Of a stretch of 64,000 nt of DNA, positions 32,572 through 41,859 are shown in pieces (the stretch's first letter is position 1; each line of letters opens with the position of its first letter). The position numbers and the translations under genes are program-made. The notes beneath the pieces were generated by a model. The model had not been told where the DNA came from. It was given only the letters and a program-made list of their open reading frames with translations, and ran no database searches. Origin of the DNA: Actinomycetota bacterium (GTDB lineage Bacteria; Actinomycetota; Actinomycetes; Nanopelagicales; Nanopelagicaceae); assembly GCA_009698615.1 (NCBI GenBank), contig WLPU01000009.1:1-64000 (forward strand). Reading direction: 5' to 3'.

Positions 32572-33861
32572 TTGACGTTGGCTGGTTTTGGTTTCACTCC
32601 CCCAGAAAATGGTGATGGAAACTCACCAGATTTTGCGGCAATTTTCGCTGCCCTTCAATCACAAATGCAATCCCAGTTTGGTCAATTCTCTTCAGAGAAT
32701 TTGTTAAATAATTTTCAACAATCTGGACAAGCACTCCCTGCAGAAGTTGTCAGGAGCGTTTCGAAGAAATTTATTTCCTGCGTTGATAGCAACCCCATTG
32801 GGACAACAGATATTGCTCAAGCCCGCGAAGCTATGGAGATTGCAGATTTGTGGCTGAACGAAGCGACCGTGTTTCCAACACACGCAAATGAAAAAAATGT
32901 TTATAGTCGAGCCGAATGGGCCGATGCCACTTTGGCTGGCTGGCAACTCACGGTTGAACCCCTCGCCGAGGGATTGGCCCATGCCATGACGCAAATTATT
33001 GAAAAGCAAGAACTCCCTCCAGAGGCAATGGCCGTGGGGCCAGCTGCAATGGGCGCAGTTGCTGGGATGTTGCGCACCTTCATTGGCACTTTGATCGCCA
33101 CACAATTAGGTCAGTGCATCGGTGGACTGGCCCTGAATGTCACAGGCGCCCACGATGTTGGTTTGCCCTTGCTTACTCCTGCACGGCCAGCCCTGCTTCC
33201 TCAAAATATTACGAAGTGGAGCGAAGATCTCGGAGTTCCAGACTCAGAAATACGTATTTTCCACGCACTTCGAGAAGGCGCTGTTGCTCGATTATTTGAT
33301 AACAATCCTTGGTTGGTGGATTACATGCGAAGTGCCATTGCTGATTACGGCAAAGGAATCAGGATTGATATTGAGAAGATCCAAACGCAAGCACAAGATG
33401 CCATCGAATCTGGCGCGATCGATCCAAGTAATCCAGAAACTTTTAGCATCGCACTTAACGAAGGGTTATTTACGCCAGATGAAAGCCCCGTGCAACGCAA
33501 TGCACTTGCAAAATTGGAGACCGCACTTGCACTCATCGATGGTTGGGCAGATGATGTAACAATTTCAGCCGCTGCGGGCCGACTTCCTTCACTCGAATCA
33601 CTTCGCGAAACAACTCGTCGCCGTCGTGCAACGTCATCTCCTGCACAGCAACTATTTTCTTCACTCTTTGGTTTAGAAGTTTCTCCACGAATGTCGCGAG
33701 AGGCGAGCGCTTTTTGGCAACAACTGCGCGAACTGCGCGATGTGGCGACTCGAGACCAGATCTGGAGTGGCATCTTGCCTACTCATGACGAGCTCACCGA
33801 TGTGGCTGCCTACCTTCGAAGCGTGGAGGTCCCTGATGACCTCTCGGGGCTCAACCCCTAA
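32572..33861 (+). CDS. DUF2342 family putative hydrolase / zinc-dependent metalloprotease-annotated protein
   Basis: C-terminal LETALALIDGWADDVTISAAAGRLPSLESLRETTRRRRATSSPAQQLFSSLFGLEVSPRMSREASAFW matches the Rv3195-like family pattern. Confidence 0.85.
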   Translation: MTLAGFGFTPPENGDGNSPDFAAIFAALQSQMQSQFGQFSSENLLNNFQQSGQALPAEVVRSVSKKFISCVDSNPIGTTDIAQAREAMEIADLWLNEATVFPTHANEKNVYSRAEWADATLAGWQLTVEPLAEGLAHAMTQIIEKQELPPEAMAVGPAAMGAVAGMLRTFIGTLIATQLGQCIGGLALNVTGAHDVGLPLLTPARPALLPQNITKWSEDLGVPDSEIRIFHALREGAVARLFDNNPWLVDYMRSAIADYGKGIRIDIEKIQTQAQDAIESGAIDPSNPETFSIALNEGLFTPDESPVQRNALAKLETALALIDGWADDVTISAAAGRLPSLESLRETTRRRRATSSPAQQLFSSLFGLEVSPRMSREASAFWQQLRELRDVATRDQIWSGILPTHDELTDVAAYLRSVEVPDDLSGLNP

Positions 33862-33898
33862 CAGCCAACTCCCAGATATCCCTTGAGGGAAATGAAAA

Positions 33899-33972
33899 GC
33901 GAAGTCCCCGGGCGCACGATTCTTTATCTGCCTTCCCCTTGCAGATACAGAACGGTTATCCGAGGACTTCGT
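33899..33972. ncRNA. Candidate structured element (long nested hairpin) between DUF2342 and M48-like genes
   Basis: Outer stem CGAAGTCC/GGACTTCG continued by CGG/CCG across one mismatch, plus inner hairpin ATCTGC-CTTCCCCTT-GCAGAT flanked by TTCT/AGAA. Strand and function unknown. Confidence 0.4.
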
Positions 33973-34041
33973 AGCAGAAACGTAGATGACAATTCATCGA
34001 GAATCAACTGGCGAAGCATTGTTTTACGCTAGTTTCTTCAC

Positions 34042-34653
34042 ATGTCGGATGAGATTTATTCTCAAAACTCTGAAGTACGAGTTGAGAGCTTATTTATAGA
34101 ACAAGATGATTCGCCAGTCCTGCCGGGCATGGGTGAAGGCGAAATTATTGTTGTTCGATCTGCCCGACGTAAACGAAATATTTCTGCCTACCGGCAAGGC
34201 GGACAAATTGTCGTTTCGATTCCTGCTCGATTGAGTAAGGCCGATGAACGAGCCGTTGTCCCCGAGATGGTGGCCAAAATTCGGGCCCAGGAAGCTGCTC
34301 GCACCTTTGACGAATCAGCCCTGTCGATTCGCATTGATGGGTTGCTCAGTGCTTTGGCCCCAGAAATCAGCGAGCGCCCGGCCAGCGTCACCTGGCGCAC
34401 CATGCAGGAGCGGTGGGGCTCGTGCACCAGCGTCGATGGCACAATCCGCCTGACCAATCGCCTCCAAAGGGCACCCGAATATGTCTTGGACTTTGTCTTA
34501 TTTCATGAGGCGATCCATCTGCGATATGGCGACCACGGGGAAGAGTTTCAAGCCTTCCTCGCCCGCTTCCCTGAAGGAATCCGAGCCCAGGCCTACCTCG
34601 ATGGCTATGAAGCTGCCGAGGATCGCCTCCTGGCCCCAATTATTCGGAGATGA
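34042..34653 (+). CDS. YgjP/M48-like metallopeptidase (DUF45)
   Basis: TWRTMQERWGSCTSVDGTIRLTNRLQRAPEYVLDFVLFHEAIHLRYGDHGEEFQAFLARF; HExxH motif HEAIH. Confidence 0.9.
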   Translation: MSDEIYSQNSEVRVESLFIEQDDSPVLPGMGEGEIIVVRSARRKRNISAYRQGGQIVVSIPARLSKADERAVVPEMVAKIRAQEAARTFDESALSIRIDGLLSALAPEISERPASVTWRTMQERWGSCTSVDGTIRLTNRLQRAPEYVLDFVLFHEAIHLRYGDHGEEFQAFLARFPEGIRAQAYLDGYEAAEDRLLAPIIRR

Positions 34654-34809
34654 GACTGGGCCGGGACAATGGCGCCCACGCTCAAAAAGTTGCTCACTCG
34701 CCCGCGTAGAAGCCCCATTTCACGCCTAAGCAGGGGTATCGTGGCGCTCGCACGCTCGTGTGATTTCGGGAAACCTCCTGCGAACCGCTTGCGTCGATTG
34801 GAGCAAAAA

Positions 34810-34971
34810 ATGGCGGAGACATATAAGGGTGACGCTTACTGCGTTAAGTGCAAAGCAAAGCGTGATTTCGAGGGAACTGTAAAGGTCTCAGAATCTGGTC
34901 GTCGCATGGCACAGGGCATCTGCCCAGTCTGCGGTACCAAGGTGAACCGCATCCTCGGAAAAGCACAATAA
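34810..34971 (+). CDS. Small zinc-ribbon protein (DUF5679-like)
   Basis: 53 aa MAETYKGDAYCVKCKAKRDFEGTVKVSESGRRMAQGICPVCGTKVNRILGKAQ; two CxxC. Confidence 0.85.
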   Translation: MAETYKGDAYCVKCKAKRDFEGTVKVSESGRRMAQGICPVCGTKVNRILGKAQ

Positions 34972-35198
34972 CGCTAGATAGCACAACACCAGAATTAGTA
35001 ATGAGTCATTCGTGACTCGTTAGATTGTTAGGAACTGGCGCTCCCGCTTCGTGCGGGGCGCCAGTTTTCTTTTCTGCCAGACCAGACTTCTTGCACTCGG
35101 TAACGCAATCATCACGCAGGGCCAAGGAAGTCCGTGTCATCTCACAGGATTATCGAGCGCTTCACCCCCCTGCTTCCACTATTGCAACCCTTTGTCCT

Positions 35199-36311
35199 AT
35201 GACTACACATACTCAATTAGAAACGATGGAAGATCTAGCACCACGCCTGAAAGTCGGAACCCTTGTCCTTTCACAAGGTGAGCGCACAGTTATTGGGCGC
35301 ATTGATCACGCAATAGAAAGCAATCTGCCTGCCAGCGTCGCAAGTGCGCTCAACGGAAAAATTACCTGCAGGCAGGTGAGCCAACGAGCAGGAATCACCC
35401 TTGATGAGATGCTCCGCTTGGTCTCACAACTCGATACCGCAAATTTGCTCGATACCACGTCAACTAAAATTACAGTCGAGAGATTTCATTCATCTCATCC
35501 AAGCCGAAGCTCTCACAATAACGATGACAGCAATGACGGCGCCTACAAACAACTCCAATCGCGAATTGCACCAGAACTTACTTTCACCACTTGGTTCGAC
35601 AATGTTAAAGATGGAGGTGTCGAACTCATCGCAAATCGGCGCAATTGCGATGTGACCGTTATCGGGCGCTCTCGCGTTGCAACACTGCTGTACGGAATTC
35701 TTCTTGCTAGCGGGGTCTCCGAAACGAATCTTCAACCCCTGCGTGGCAACGCAACTATCAATGATCAAGATATGTGTGGGGGCTATTTGCACGCAAGCGA
35801 CATTGGCTTATCGCTTAAAACTAGAGCCGAGGAGCTTTCCCGTGAAATTTCGCTTTTCCCATTACCTGCCACTCACGAGAAAAAAGAAAATCGATCCCTG
35901 CAACACATTGTCGTTTGTGTCGGCGCCCCAGACCCTGATCAACTCCAGAAATGGATGAGTGATGGAACACCACACCTCCTCATCGAGGATCCCGAGTGCG
36001 CTTCTATCAATATCGGACCGCTAGTTCTTCCTGGAAAGACACCATGCTGGCGTTGCATTTGTTTGGCGCGCGAAGATCAAAATAATTCTTGGCACGATAT
36101 TGCCTTACAACGCATTGCTGCCGGCGCATCTGAAGTCCCCGTCTCGGTAGCACACCATGTCGCAGGTTTGATTGCACTTGAAATCTTGCGCTTTATTGAT
36201 ATCGGAAAATCAGAATTAATTGGCAATAGCGTTCGCATGAGTTATCACACACCACTGGATCTGGAGCATCGACTTCACGCACGCCATCCTGCCTGCGGGT
36301 GTAATTGGTAA
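35199..36311 (+). CDS. ThiF/E1-like protein (TOMM leader-binding/cyclodehydratase-associated family); start revised from 35025
   Basis: DVTVIGRSRVATLLYGILLASGVSE Rossmann-like segment; PCWRCICL...HPACGCNW Cys pairs; C-terminal layout as in actinobacterial ThiF-like proteins. Confidence 0.75.
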   Translation: MTTHTQLETMEDLAPRLKVGTLVLSQGERTVIGRIDHAIESNLPASVASALNGKITCRQVSQRAGITLDEMLRLVSQLDTANLLDTTSTKITVERFHSSHPSRSSHNNDDSNDGAYKQLQSRIAPELTFTTWFDNVKDGGVELIANRRNCDVTVIGRSRVATLLYGILLASGVSETNLQPLRGNATINDQDMCGGYLHASDIGLSLKTRAEELSREISLFPLPATHEKKENRSLQHIVVCVGAPDPDQLQKWMSDGTPHLLIEDPECASINIGPLVLPGKTPCWRCICLAREDQNNSWHDIALQRIAAGASEVPVSVAHHVAGLIALEILRFIDIGKSELIGNSVRMSYHTPLDLEHRLHARHPACGCNW

Positions 36312-37751
36312 TTGAAGGTTCTCTTTCAAGATGCGAAGAAGGGGCAACTGCTTCAGAATACGCGGATGAGTTCAGGGGGGTCCGCGGATAATCTCGGCAA
36401 TATAACTGAGTCGGAAAACTTGGTTGAGTTGAGTGAATCGGCGATTCCGCAATCTGGAGCCTCGCGCACTGCGAAAATGATTTCAATTCCGCTAGGACTT
36501 GCTGGACGAAGCGCTTATGGTTTGGGTCGCCAACTTGTGGGTCAATCAGGCAACATGGTCTTTCAAGAAATTCAAGAAAAAACAGCGGAACAAATATTTA
36601 AAGTCCTTGGTGAGCTCAAGGGCGGGGCGATGAAATTTGGCCAAGCACTTTCAGTTTTTGAAGCCGCACTTCCGGAAAACATTGCAAAGCCATACCGAGA
36701 GACACTTACTAAATTACAAGAATCCGCCCCACCGCTTCCTGTACGGGTGGTCCATAAAGTTCTTGCTAAAGAATTGGGTGAGGATTGGCGAGATCACTTT
36801 GCATTTTTTGACGACAAGGCAACAGCGTCGGCATCGATTGGACAAGTACATCGTGCTACGTGGAAAGATGGCAGAGCGGTTGCGGTCAAGATTCAATACC
36901 CGGGGGCAGCTGAGGCTTTGATATCAGATCTCAATCAAATTCAACGGTTTGCAAAAATCTTTGGCCTCTTTATGCCCGGCCTAGATATGAAACCTCTACT
37001 TGAGGAGCTGCGAGCACGCATCATTGAAGAGGTTGATTATCGCTATGAAGCACAAGCTCAAGAAACATACGCCCGGGTCTATGACGGCGATCCTGATATT
37101 GCAATTCCGAAAGTTGTTATGGCTTCAGATCGCGTCTTGGTCAGTGAATGGCTAGATGGCACGCCTTTATCTCAAATAATTGCTAACGGAACAAAGCAGC
37201 AGCGAGACAACGCTGGTATGAAACTTGCACGTTTTCATTTCACTTCACCAGATCGTGCTGGACTTCTACATGCAGATCCGCATCCAGGAAACTTTCGACT
37301 TCTCGATGATGGCCGCCTAGGAGTGCTTGATTTCGGTGCATGCAATCGTCTGCCTGATGGTTTTCCAGAACCAATGAAGAACCTTCTTAAACACGCTCTC
37401 GACGATGATGCAGTTGCGCTTTATGAAGGGTTCAAAAAAGACGGTTTTATTCTCTCTGAGGTAGATGTCGATCCTCAATTAGTCCTTGATTATTTAGTTC
37501 CACTTGTCGAACCTTTGCGTACAGAGACTTTTCAATACTCGCGTGAGTGGCTACGCGATCAAAGTGCTCGTGTCGGAGATCCTCGTAATCCGACTGCAAA
37601 AATTGGATTCCAGTTAAATCTGCCTGCTGAATACGTGCTGATACATCGTGTGACCTTAGGTACTACAGGGATATTTTGTCAGTTAGAAGCAGAGGGAAAT
37701 TTCCGAGATGAAGCACTTTCGTGGTTCCCGGAAATCTCCCCCGTGCGTTAA
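36312..37751 (+). CDS. ABC1/AarF/UbiB family atypical kinase
   Basis: KGGAMKFGQALSVFEAALPENIAKPYRETLTKLQESAPPLP, ASIGQVHRATWKDGRAVAVKIQYPG, LLHADPHPGNFRLLDDGRLGVLDFGAC. Confidence 0.93.
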   Translation: MKVLFQDAKKGQLLQNTRMSSGGSADNLGNITESENLVELSESAIPQSGASRTAKMISIPLGLAGRSAYGLGRQLVGQSGNMVFQEIQEKTAEQIFKVLGELKGGAMKFGQALSVFEAALPENIAKPYRETLTKLQESAPPLPVRVVHKVLAKELGEDWRDHFAFFDDKATASASIGQVHRATWKDGRAVAVKIQYPGAAEALISDLNQIQRFAKIFGLFMPGLDMKPLLEELRARIIEEVDYRYEAQAQETYARVYDGDPDIAIPKVVMASDRVLVSEWLDGTPLSQIIANGTKQQRDNAGMKLARFHFTSPDRAGLLHADPHPGNFRLLDDGRLGVLDFGACNRLPDGFPEPMKNLLKHALDDDAVALYEGFKKDGFILSEVDVDPQLVLDYLVPLVEPLRTETFQYSREWLRDQSARVGDPRNPTAKIGFQLNLPAEYVLIHRVTLGTTGIFCQLEAEGNFRDEALSWFPEISPVR

Positions 37752-38086
37752 GCCGCATCACTCACGAGTCGTGGGCGCCCGACGGTGCGCTTACGAGCAA
37801 TGATGGAGCCGTCTTCAAAGAGCTCGCCGCCCCATACTCCACATGGCTCAAGACGCGATAACGCGGCATCAAGACATTGGGAACGCACAGGACATGCTGC
37901 GCACAATGATTTTGCAACTTCAACTTCTGATTGCTTTTCAGAGAAAAACAATTCAGGGTCAGCGTTGTGACAAGGCAAGGCGAAAGCAACATCGGAGCCA
38001 TAGGCGCCAGTTACCTCACCTAGTCCGATCATGTCGCCATCGCTGGCCCAGCCGGGTACTAATAGTTCGCTAAAGAGAACAGCCAT
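37748..38086 (-). CDS. whiB7: WhiB-family Fe-S transcriptional regulator, WhiB7-like (start at MAVLFSELL)
   Basis: Four Cys (ALPCHN...LCAACPVRSQC), GVWGGE turn, C-terminal RKRTVGRPR AT-hook-like; next to UvrD-like and ABC1 kinase as in mycobacteria; SD AAGGAAGGTGA. Confidence 0.85.
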   Translation of the reverse strand: MAVLFSELLVPGWASDGDMIGLGEVTGAYGSDVAFALPCHNADPELFFSEKQSEVEVAKSLCAACPVRSQCLDAALSRLEPCGVWGGELFEDGSIIARKRTVGRPRLVSDAA

Positions 38087-38160
38087 TGCTCTCACCTTCC
38101 TTTTTTATCGATAGTGGTGACGGATCCGGTTGGATTCATCTGGGTAGTAGGGAAAAGAAA

Positions 38161-38193
38161 AAGGGCCCGAATCCTTGTGGATTCGTGGCCCTT
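38161..38193 (-). terminator. Intrinsic terminator inside the whiB7-like leader
   Basis: Minus strand AAGGGCC(A)CGAATCC-ACAA-GGATTCGGGCCCTT followed by TTTCTTTT; about 75 nt upstream of the whiB ATG. Confidence 0.85.
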
Positions 38194-38210
38194 GAGGTCC
38201 CAATTCGGTT

Positions 38211-38360
38211 TTATCGAATTGAGCTCCAAGTGGCCATCTCGCTAAATGCGGGATACCAAGCGGTGCGCTTTGCGGCACGGTTGGTTGTGGCCTTATATGA
38301 ATGTGTATGTGAATGGACAGCACAGAGCGCTATAGTGAATTTATGCGTAGATAATTGCAT
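38211..38360 (-). CDS. 49-aa upstream ORF in the whiB7-like leader (not in ORF track)
   Basis: SD AAAGGAG then ATG; translation MQLSTHKFTIALCAVHSHTHSYKATTNRAAKRTAWYPAFSEMATWSSIR*; ends 17 nt before the terminator stem. Confidence 0.65.
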   Translation of the reverse strand: MQLSTHKFTIALCAVHSHTHSYKATTNRAAKRTAWYPAFSEMATWSSIR

Positions 38361-38449
38361 TTTCGCGCTCCTTTACATTCGAAATAGCAATCTGGTGATT
38401 GCGTTGACTAAGGGTAAAGCACGAGCTATCAATGATGCAAATCAATTAA

Positions 38450-40114
38450 CTACTCTCCCGTGAGTAAACCGGCCTCACGTAAGAATCTGCTCGGTATTTG
38501 CCTGTAACTCACATGCAGGTGCGCCTTCGCACGCGTGATGCCCACGTAAAACAAACGCCGTTCTTCATCGGCCACGGCATCATGCGTAGGCAATATTCCC
38601 TCGCTCACGCCAATGACAAATACGTTCTCCCACTCAAGACCCTTCGCCGCATGGAGTGTGGCCAGAGTCGTCACGGGCATTGTGGGGGGATTATTTTGCT
38701 CAGCACGATCCTCGAGCTCGCGCAAGAAAGTACGCAAGATTTTGGGTGAAAATGCGGGGTCAGAATCTAATTCAGCAGCTAAATGCAAGAGCGCTGTAAT
38801 GCCATCGGTGGTTGTTTGCCTAATAAACGGCTGGGCCAACGTGCGCAATTCATCGAGCCAATAGACGCCTTCGGTAGGAATAACAGATGCCTGGCGCACT
38901 CCTTTCAGAAAATCGCGAACATCTGAGCGCTCAAAGAAGCGATCGTTATTTCTTACTTGATAGGCAATTTTCGCGGCGATGCACTCGCGCTCTAAAACTT
39001 TGAGTTGGGCATTGGTTCTTGCCAAAACGCAGATCTCTTGAGGTGGGACACCGGTACTTGTGAGTTTTTGTATCTCCATTACGACTCCGCTTACTTCACT
39101 CGCCTCATCATTATATTTGGTGAGCTCTGGGCTTGTGCCATGAGAATTAATAGCAACAATTTCTTGCCCCATGGAGGCGCTTCGTAAAACACTGTTAGCG
39201 GTTGAAATGATCTCTGGTGTAGAGCGATATCCAGAAGTGAGGCGAATTACTTCGGCATCTGGAAATCTCTTTGTGAATTGATTTAAGAATATTGGAGTCG
39301 CCCCTGCAAATGAATAAATAGTTTGTGCTGGATCTCCAACCACGCAAATCTCGTGGCGTCGGCCCAGCCAGGCATTAATCAACCTTTGCTGGAGTGGAGA
39401 AACATCCTGGTATTCATCGATAGTGAAAAAGCGATATTGATCATGAATCTGCTCACGCACTTCGCGTTCCTCTTCAATCATTGCGGTGGTGAGGAGTAAT
39501 ACATCTTCAAAATCAATGGCGTGCTCTTGGCGAAGCAAACTCATATACGCTGAATACACCTGCGCTACTTGGCCTTGCGTAATGCGATTGCGAACAACTC
39601 GGTCTTTTGATTCTGCCATGTAATCCTCAGGAGCAATCTCTGAAACCTTCGCCCATTCGATTTCTGTAGCGATATCTCTTAATAATTCCCGTGATGTTGC
39701 TGGTAGCGATCCGGTTAATCCAGCACGTGCTACCGCTTCTGTAAGAAATCCGCTCTTGGATGTCAGCAAATCTGGAGTTCTACCGCCGAAAACGCTGGGC
39801 CAAAAATAGAGAAGCTGTTTGAGCGCTGCCGAGTGAATCGTGCGAGCAGCAACACTTGGCACCCCCAGCGATCGCAAACGAGCCCGCATCTCACCTGCTG
39901 CTCGCGCAGTGAAGGTCAGGGCCAATACTTTCTGAGGATTCATGACTCCAATAGCGGCGGCGTATGCGATGCGATGTGTAATAGCGCGAGTTTTTCCTGT
40001 GCCCGCCCCTGCAATAACACACACGGGTCCCCTTGTAGCCATCGCAACTTGGCGTTGCTCATCATCCAATGCTGCAAGTATTTCTTCGGCTCTGAGCTCG
40101 TTGGCTTCACTCAC
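38450..40114 (-). CDS. UvrD-like DNA helicase (UvrD2-like position), core only
   Basis: VIAGAGTGKTRAITHRIAYA, FFTIDEYQDVSPLQQRLINAWLG, TLHAAKGLEWENVFVIGVSEG, LFYVGITRAKAHLHVSY. Confidence 0.92.
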   Translation of the reverse strand: MSEANELRAEEILAALDDEQRQVAMATRGPVCVIAGAGTGKTRAITHRIAYAAAIGVMNPQKVLALTFTARAAGEMRARLRSLGVPSVAARTIHSAALKQLLYFWPSVFGGRTPDLLTSKSGFLTEAVARAGLTGSLPATSRELLRDIATEIEWAKVSEIAPEDYMAESKDRVVRNRITQGQVAQVYSAYMSLLRQEHAIDFEDVLLLTTAMIEEEREVREQIHDQYRFFTIDEYQDVSPLQQRLINAWLGRRHEICVVGDPAQTIYSFAGATPIFLNQFTKRFPDAEVIRLTSGYRSTPEIISTANSVLRSASMGQEIVAINSHGTSPELTKYNDEASEVSGVVMEIQKLTSTGVPPQEICVLARTNAQLKVLERECIAAKIAYQVRNNDRFFERSDVRDFLKGVRQASVIPTEGVYWLDELRTLAQPFIRQTTTDGITALLHLAAELDSDPAFSPKILRTFLRELEDRAEQNNPPTMPVTTLATLHAAKGLEWENVFVIGVSEGILPTHDAVADEERRLFYVGITRAKAHLHVSYRQIPSRFLREAGLLTGE

Positions 40115-41028
40115 GGACGCCAGCTCTCACCCGTATCAATTTCACTTCCATACCAATGCTCAATCATTCGGCGTGCGACGCTAATCCGTGGAGGCAAGAG
40201 CACTTCTTGGCTTGCAACTGCATCCTTCATCTCATCGCGCGTAAACCATCTAATCTCGGTGATCTCCACTCCATCTGCTCGAGCAGTTGATACATCTGAA
40301 GTAATTGCTTCAAATGCAATCATGATCGAGGCAGGAAATGGCCATGGCTGCGACCCTAAATAATGAACAGAATGAACTTTCACCCCAGATTCTTCTTCTA
40401 CTTCTCGAACAACGCATTGCTCGAAGGATTCACCTGGTTCGACAAAGCCGGCAAAAGTAGAAAACCTTTTCTCTGGCCAAATAGGTTGATGACCTAACAA
40501 AATTCGATCATTAACATCTTTGATGAGCACGATGACAGCTGGATCAGTGCGCGGATGATGCTGACTCTGATCTTGCGTACACAGCCGTGCAGCACCACCA
40601 AGGTCCACTTGGGTCGCTTCTCCGCATTTTGGGCAACGAGGATGAGCGCTATGCCAATTACTCAAGGCAATCGCATGGACAGCAAGACCGGCTTCAAGAC
40701 TTGAAAGTTGCGCACCAATCTGCCGCAGAGTGCGAAGCTGATCCTCATCATGTTCTGTTGTGTGCCAAGCAAAATAACTTTGAGAACTGCCTTGGTCAAT
40801 TCCTAAGAAATATCTCTCGCCTTCGCCAGAAATTTCAGCAGAAGTAAAAAAAATAAGTTCTGAATCATGAGAGCTCACTTGATCATTGACAATGATCAGA
40901 ACTTTTGCGCTCTGCCACAACTCTTCTAGTTTGATTGTGTCGGTGCGTAATTCGCTTGCTCGATCTACAGCACTTCTTGCCAGAATGAGATTATTCAATC
41001 TGCCTGTGTTCATCTTGGCCGCGCTCAT
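40111..41028 (-). CDS. nudC: NADH pyrophosphatase (Nudix, NudC-like); start revised to 41028
   Basis: CPKCGEATQVDLGGAARLC Zn ribbon; Nudix box GFVEPGESFEQCVVREVEEESGV; SQPWPFPASIMIAF (NudC SQPWPFPxS motif). Confidence 0.93.
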   Translation of the reverse strand: MSAAKMNTGRLNNLILARSAVDRASELRTDTIKLEELWQSAKVLIIVNDQVSSHDSELIFFTSAEISGEGERYFLGIDQGSSQSYFAWHTTEHDEDQLRTLRQIGAQLSSLEAGLAVHAIALSNWHSAHPRCPKCGEATQVDLGGAARLCTQDQSQHHPRTDPAVIVLIKDVNDRILLGHQPIWPEKRFSTFAGFVEPGESFEQCVVREVEEESGVKVHSVHYLGSQPWPFPASIMIAFEAITSDVSTARADGVEITEIRWFTRDEMKDAVASQEVLLPPRISVARRMIEHWYGSEIDTGESWRP

Positions 41029-41055
41029 GATGGGCGACACTACTAGCATGACCCC

Positions 41056-41859
41056 ATGCGCCTCACCTCGTGGAATCTCCTGCACGCAATGCCTATCCCG
41101 CCCTCGCCGACCGCCAACGGGAGCGCCCTACTGGGCCGCGCAATCATGGATCTTGATAGCGATGTGATCGGCCTTCAAGAAGTTGATTACTATCTTGAGC
41201 GCTCTGGCGCTGAAAACCAAGTCGAACGTGTTGCCAAATTACTTGGAGCAAAATCATGGGCATTTGCTCCATCTGTATTGGGCTCACCCGATGCTAAGTG
41301 GCGCAAACTCTCTCGTGATGATGCCGCAATCATTACATCAGTCGACCAACCACGCACTCCTTCATACGGAATAGGTCTAGTGTCTAAAATTCCAGTTGTG
41401 TCATGGCATCGCCTCGAATTCAAAGCAGCCCCGGTTGGCATGCCGATGGTAATTCCGGAAAATGGAAAAATGAAACTTTTCTACATGCGAGATCATCCTC
41501 GTTCAGCGATTGCTGCCGTATTGGAGAATGGTTGGCTGGTGATCAACACTCATCTTTCATTTGTTCCAATCTATAGTTTCGTTCAACTTCTCGCGATCAA
41601 GCGATGGGTCAAGCGATTACCCGTCCAAGATAAAGCCAAGATCGTCGTCATGGGCGATCTCAATATTCCCGTCAGTCTTTTTGTGCGCGGAATTGCGTGG
41701 AACTCACTGGCTAAACAGAAGGGCTACCCAAGTTGGCAGCCAAAAATTCAACTCGATTACTTACTTTCACAAAAAGTAGCTAGTGAAGATGTCGTCTATG
41801 TCGAGACTGCACGCTCTGGCATAAGCGATCACTTACCGCTTAGTGTTGATATTGACTAA
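41056..41859 (+). CDS. Endonuclease/exonuclease/phosphatase family protein
   Basis: MRLTSWNLLHAMP, DVIGLQEVDYYL, VVMGDLNIP, ARSGISDHLPLSVDI motifs. Confidence 0.9.
   Translation: MRLTSWNLLHAMPIPPSPTANGSALLGRAIMDLDSDVIGLQEVDYYLERSGAENQVERVAKLLGAKSWAFAPSVLGSPDAKWRKLSRDDAAIITSVDQPRTPSYGIGLVSKIPVVSWHRLEFKAAPVGMPMVIPENGKMKLFYMRDHPRSAIAAVLENGWLVINTHLSFVPIYSFVQLLAIKRWVKRLPVQDKAKIVVMGDLNIPVSLFVRGIAWNSLAKQKGYPSWQPKIQLDYLLSQKVASEDVVYVETARSGISDHLPLSVDID

Noticed and set aside
35025-35198. N-terminal extension of the ThiF-like ORF
   Set aside because: Sequence MLGTGAPASCGAPVFFSARPD... overlaps a GGCGCTCCCGCTTCGTGCGGGGCGCC hairpin (likely terminator of the zinc-ribbon gene); start at 35199 is more plausible.
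38105-38323. 72-aa minus-strand ORF in the whiB7-like leader
   Set aside because: Runs through the terminator hairpin in a different frame from the better-supported uORF at 38211-38360, and I see no good SD before its start.
38086-38463. 125-aa plus-strand ORF over the whiB7-like leader
   Set aside because: Covers a structured leader, no recognisable family, no neighbour support; likely spurious.
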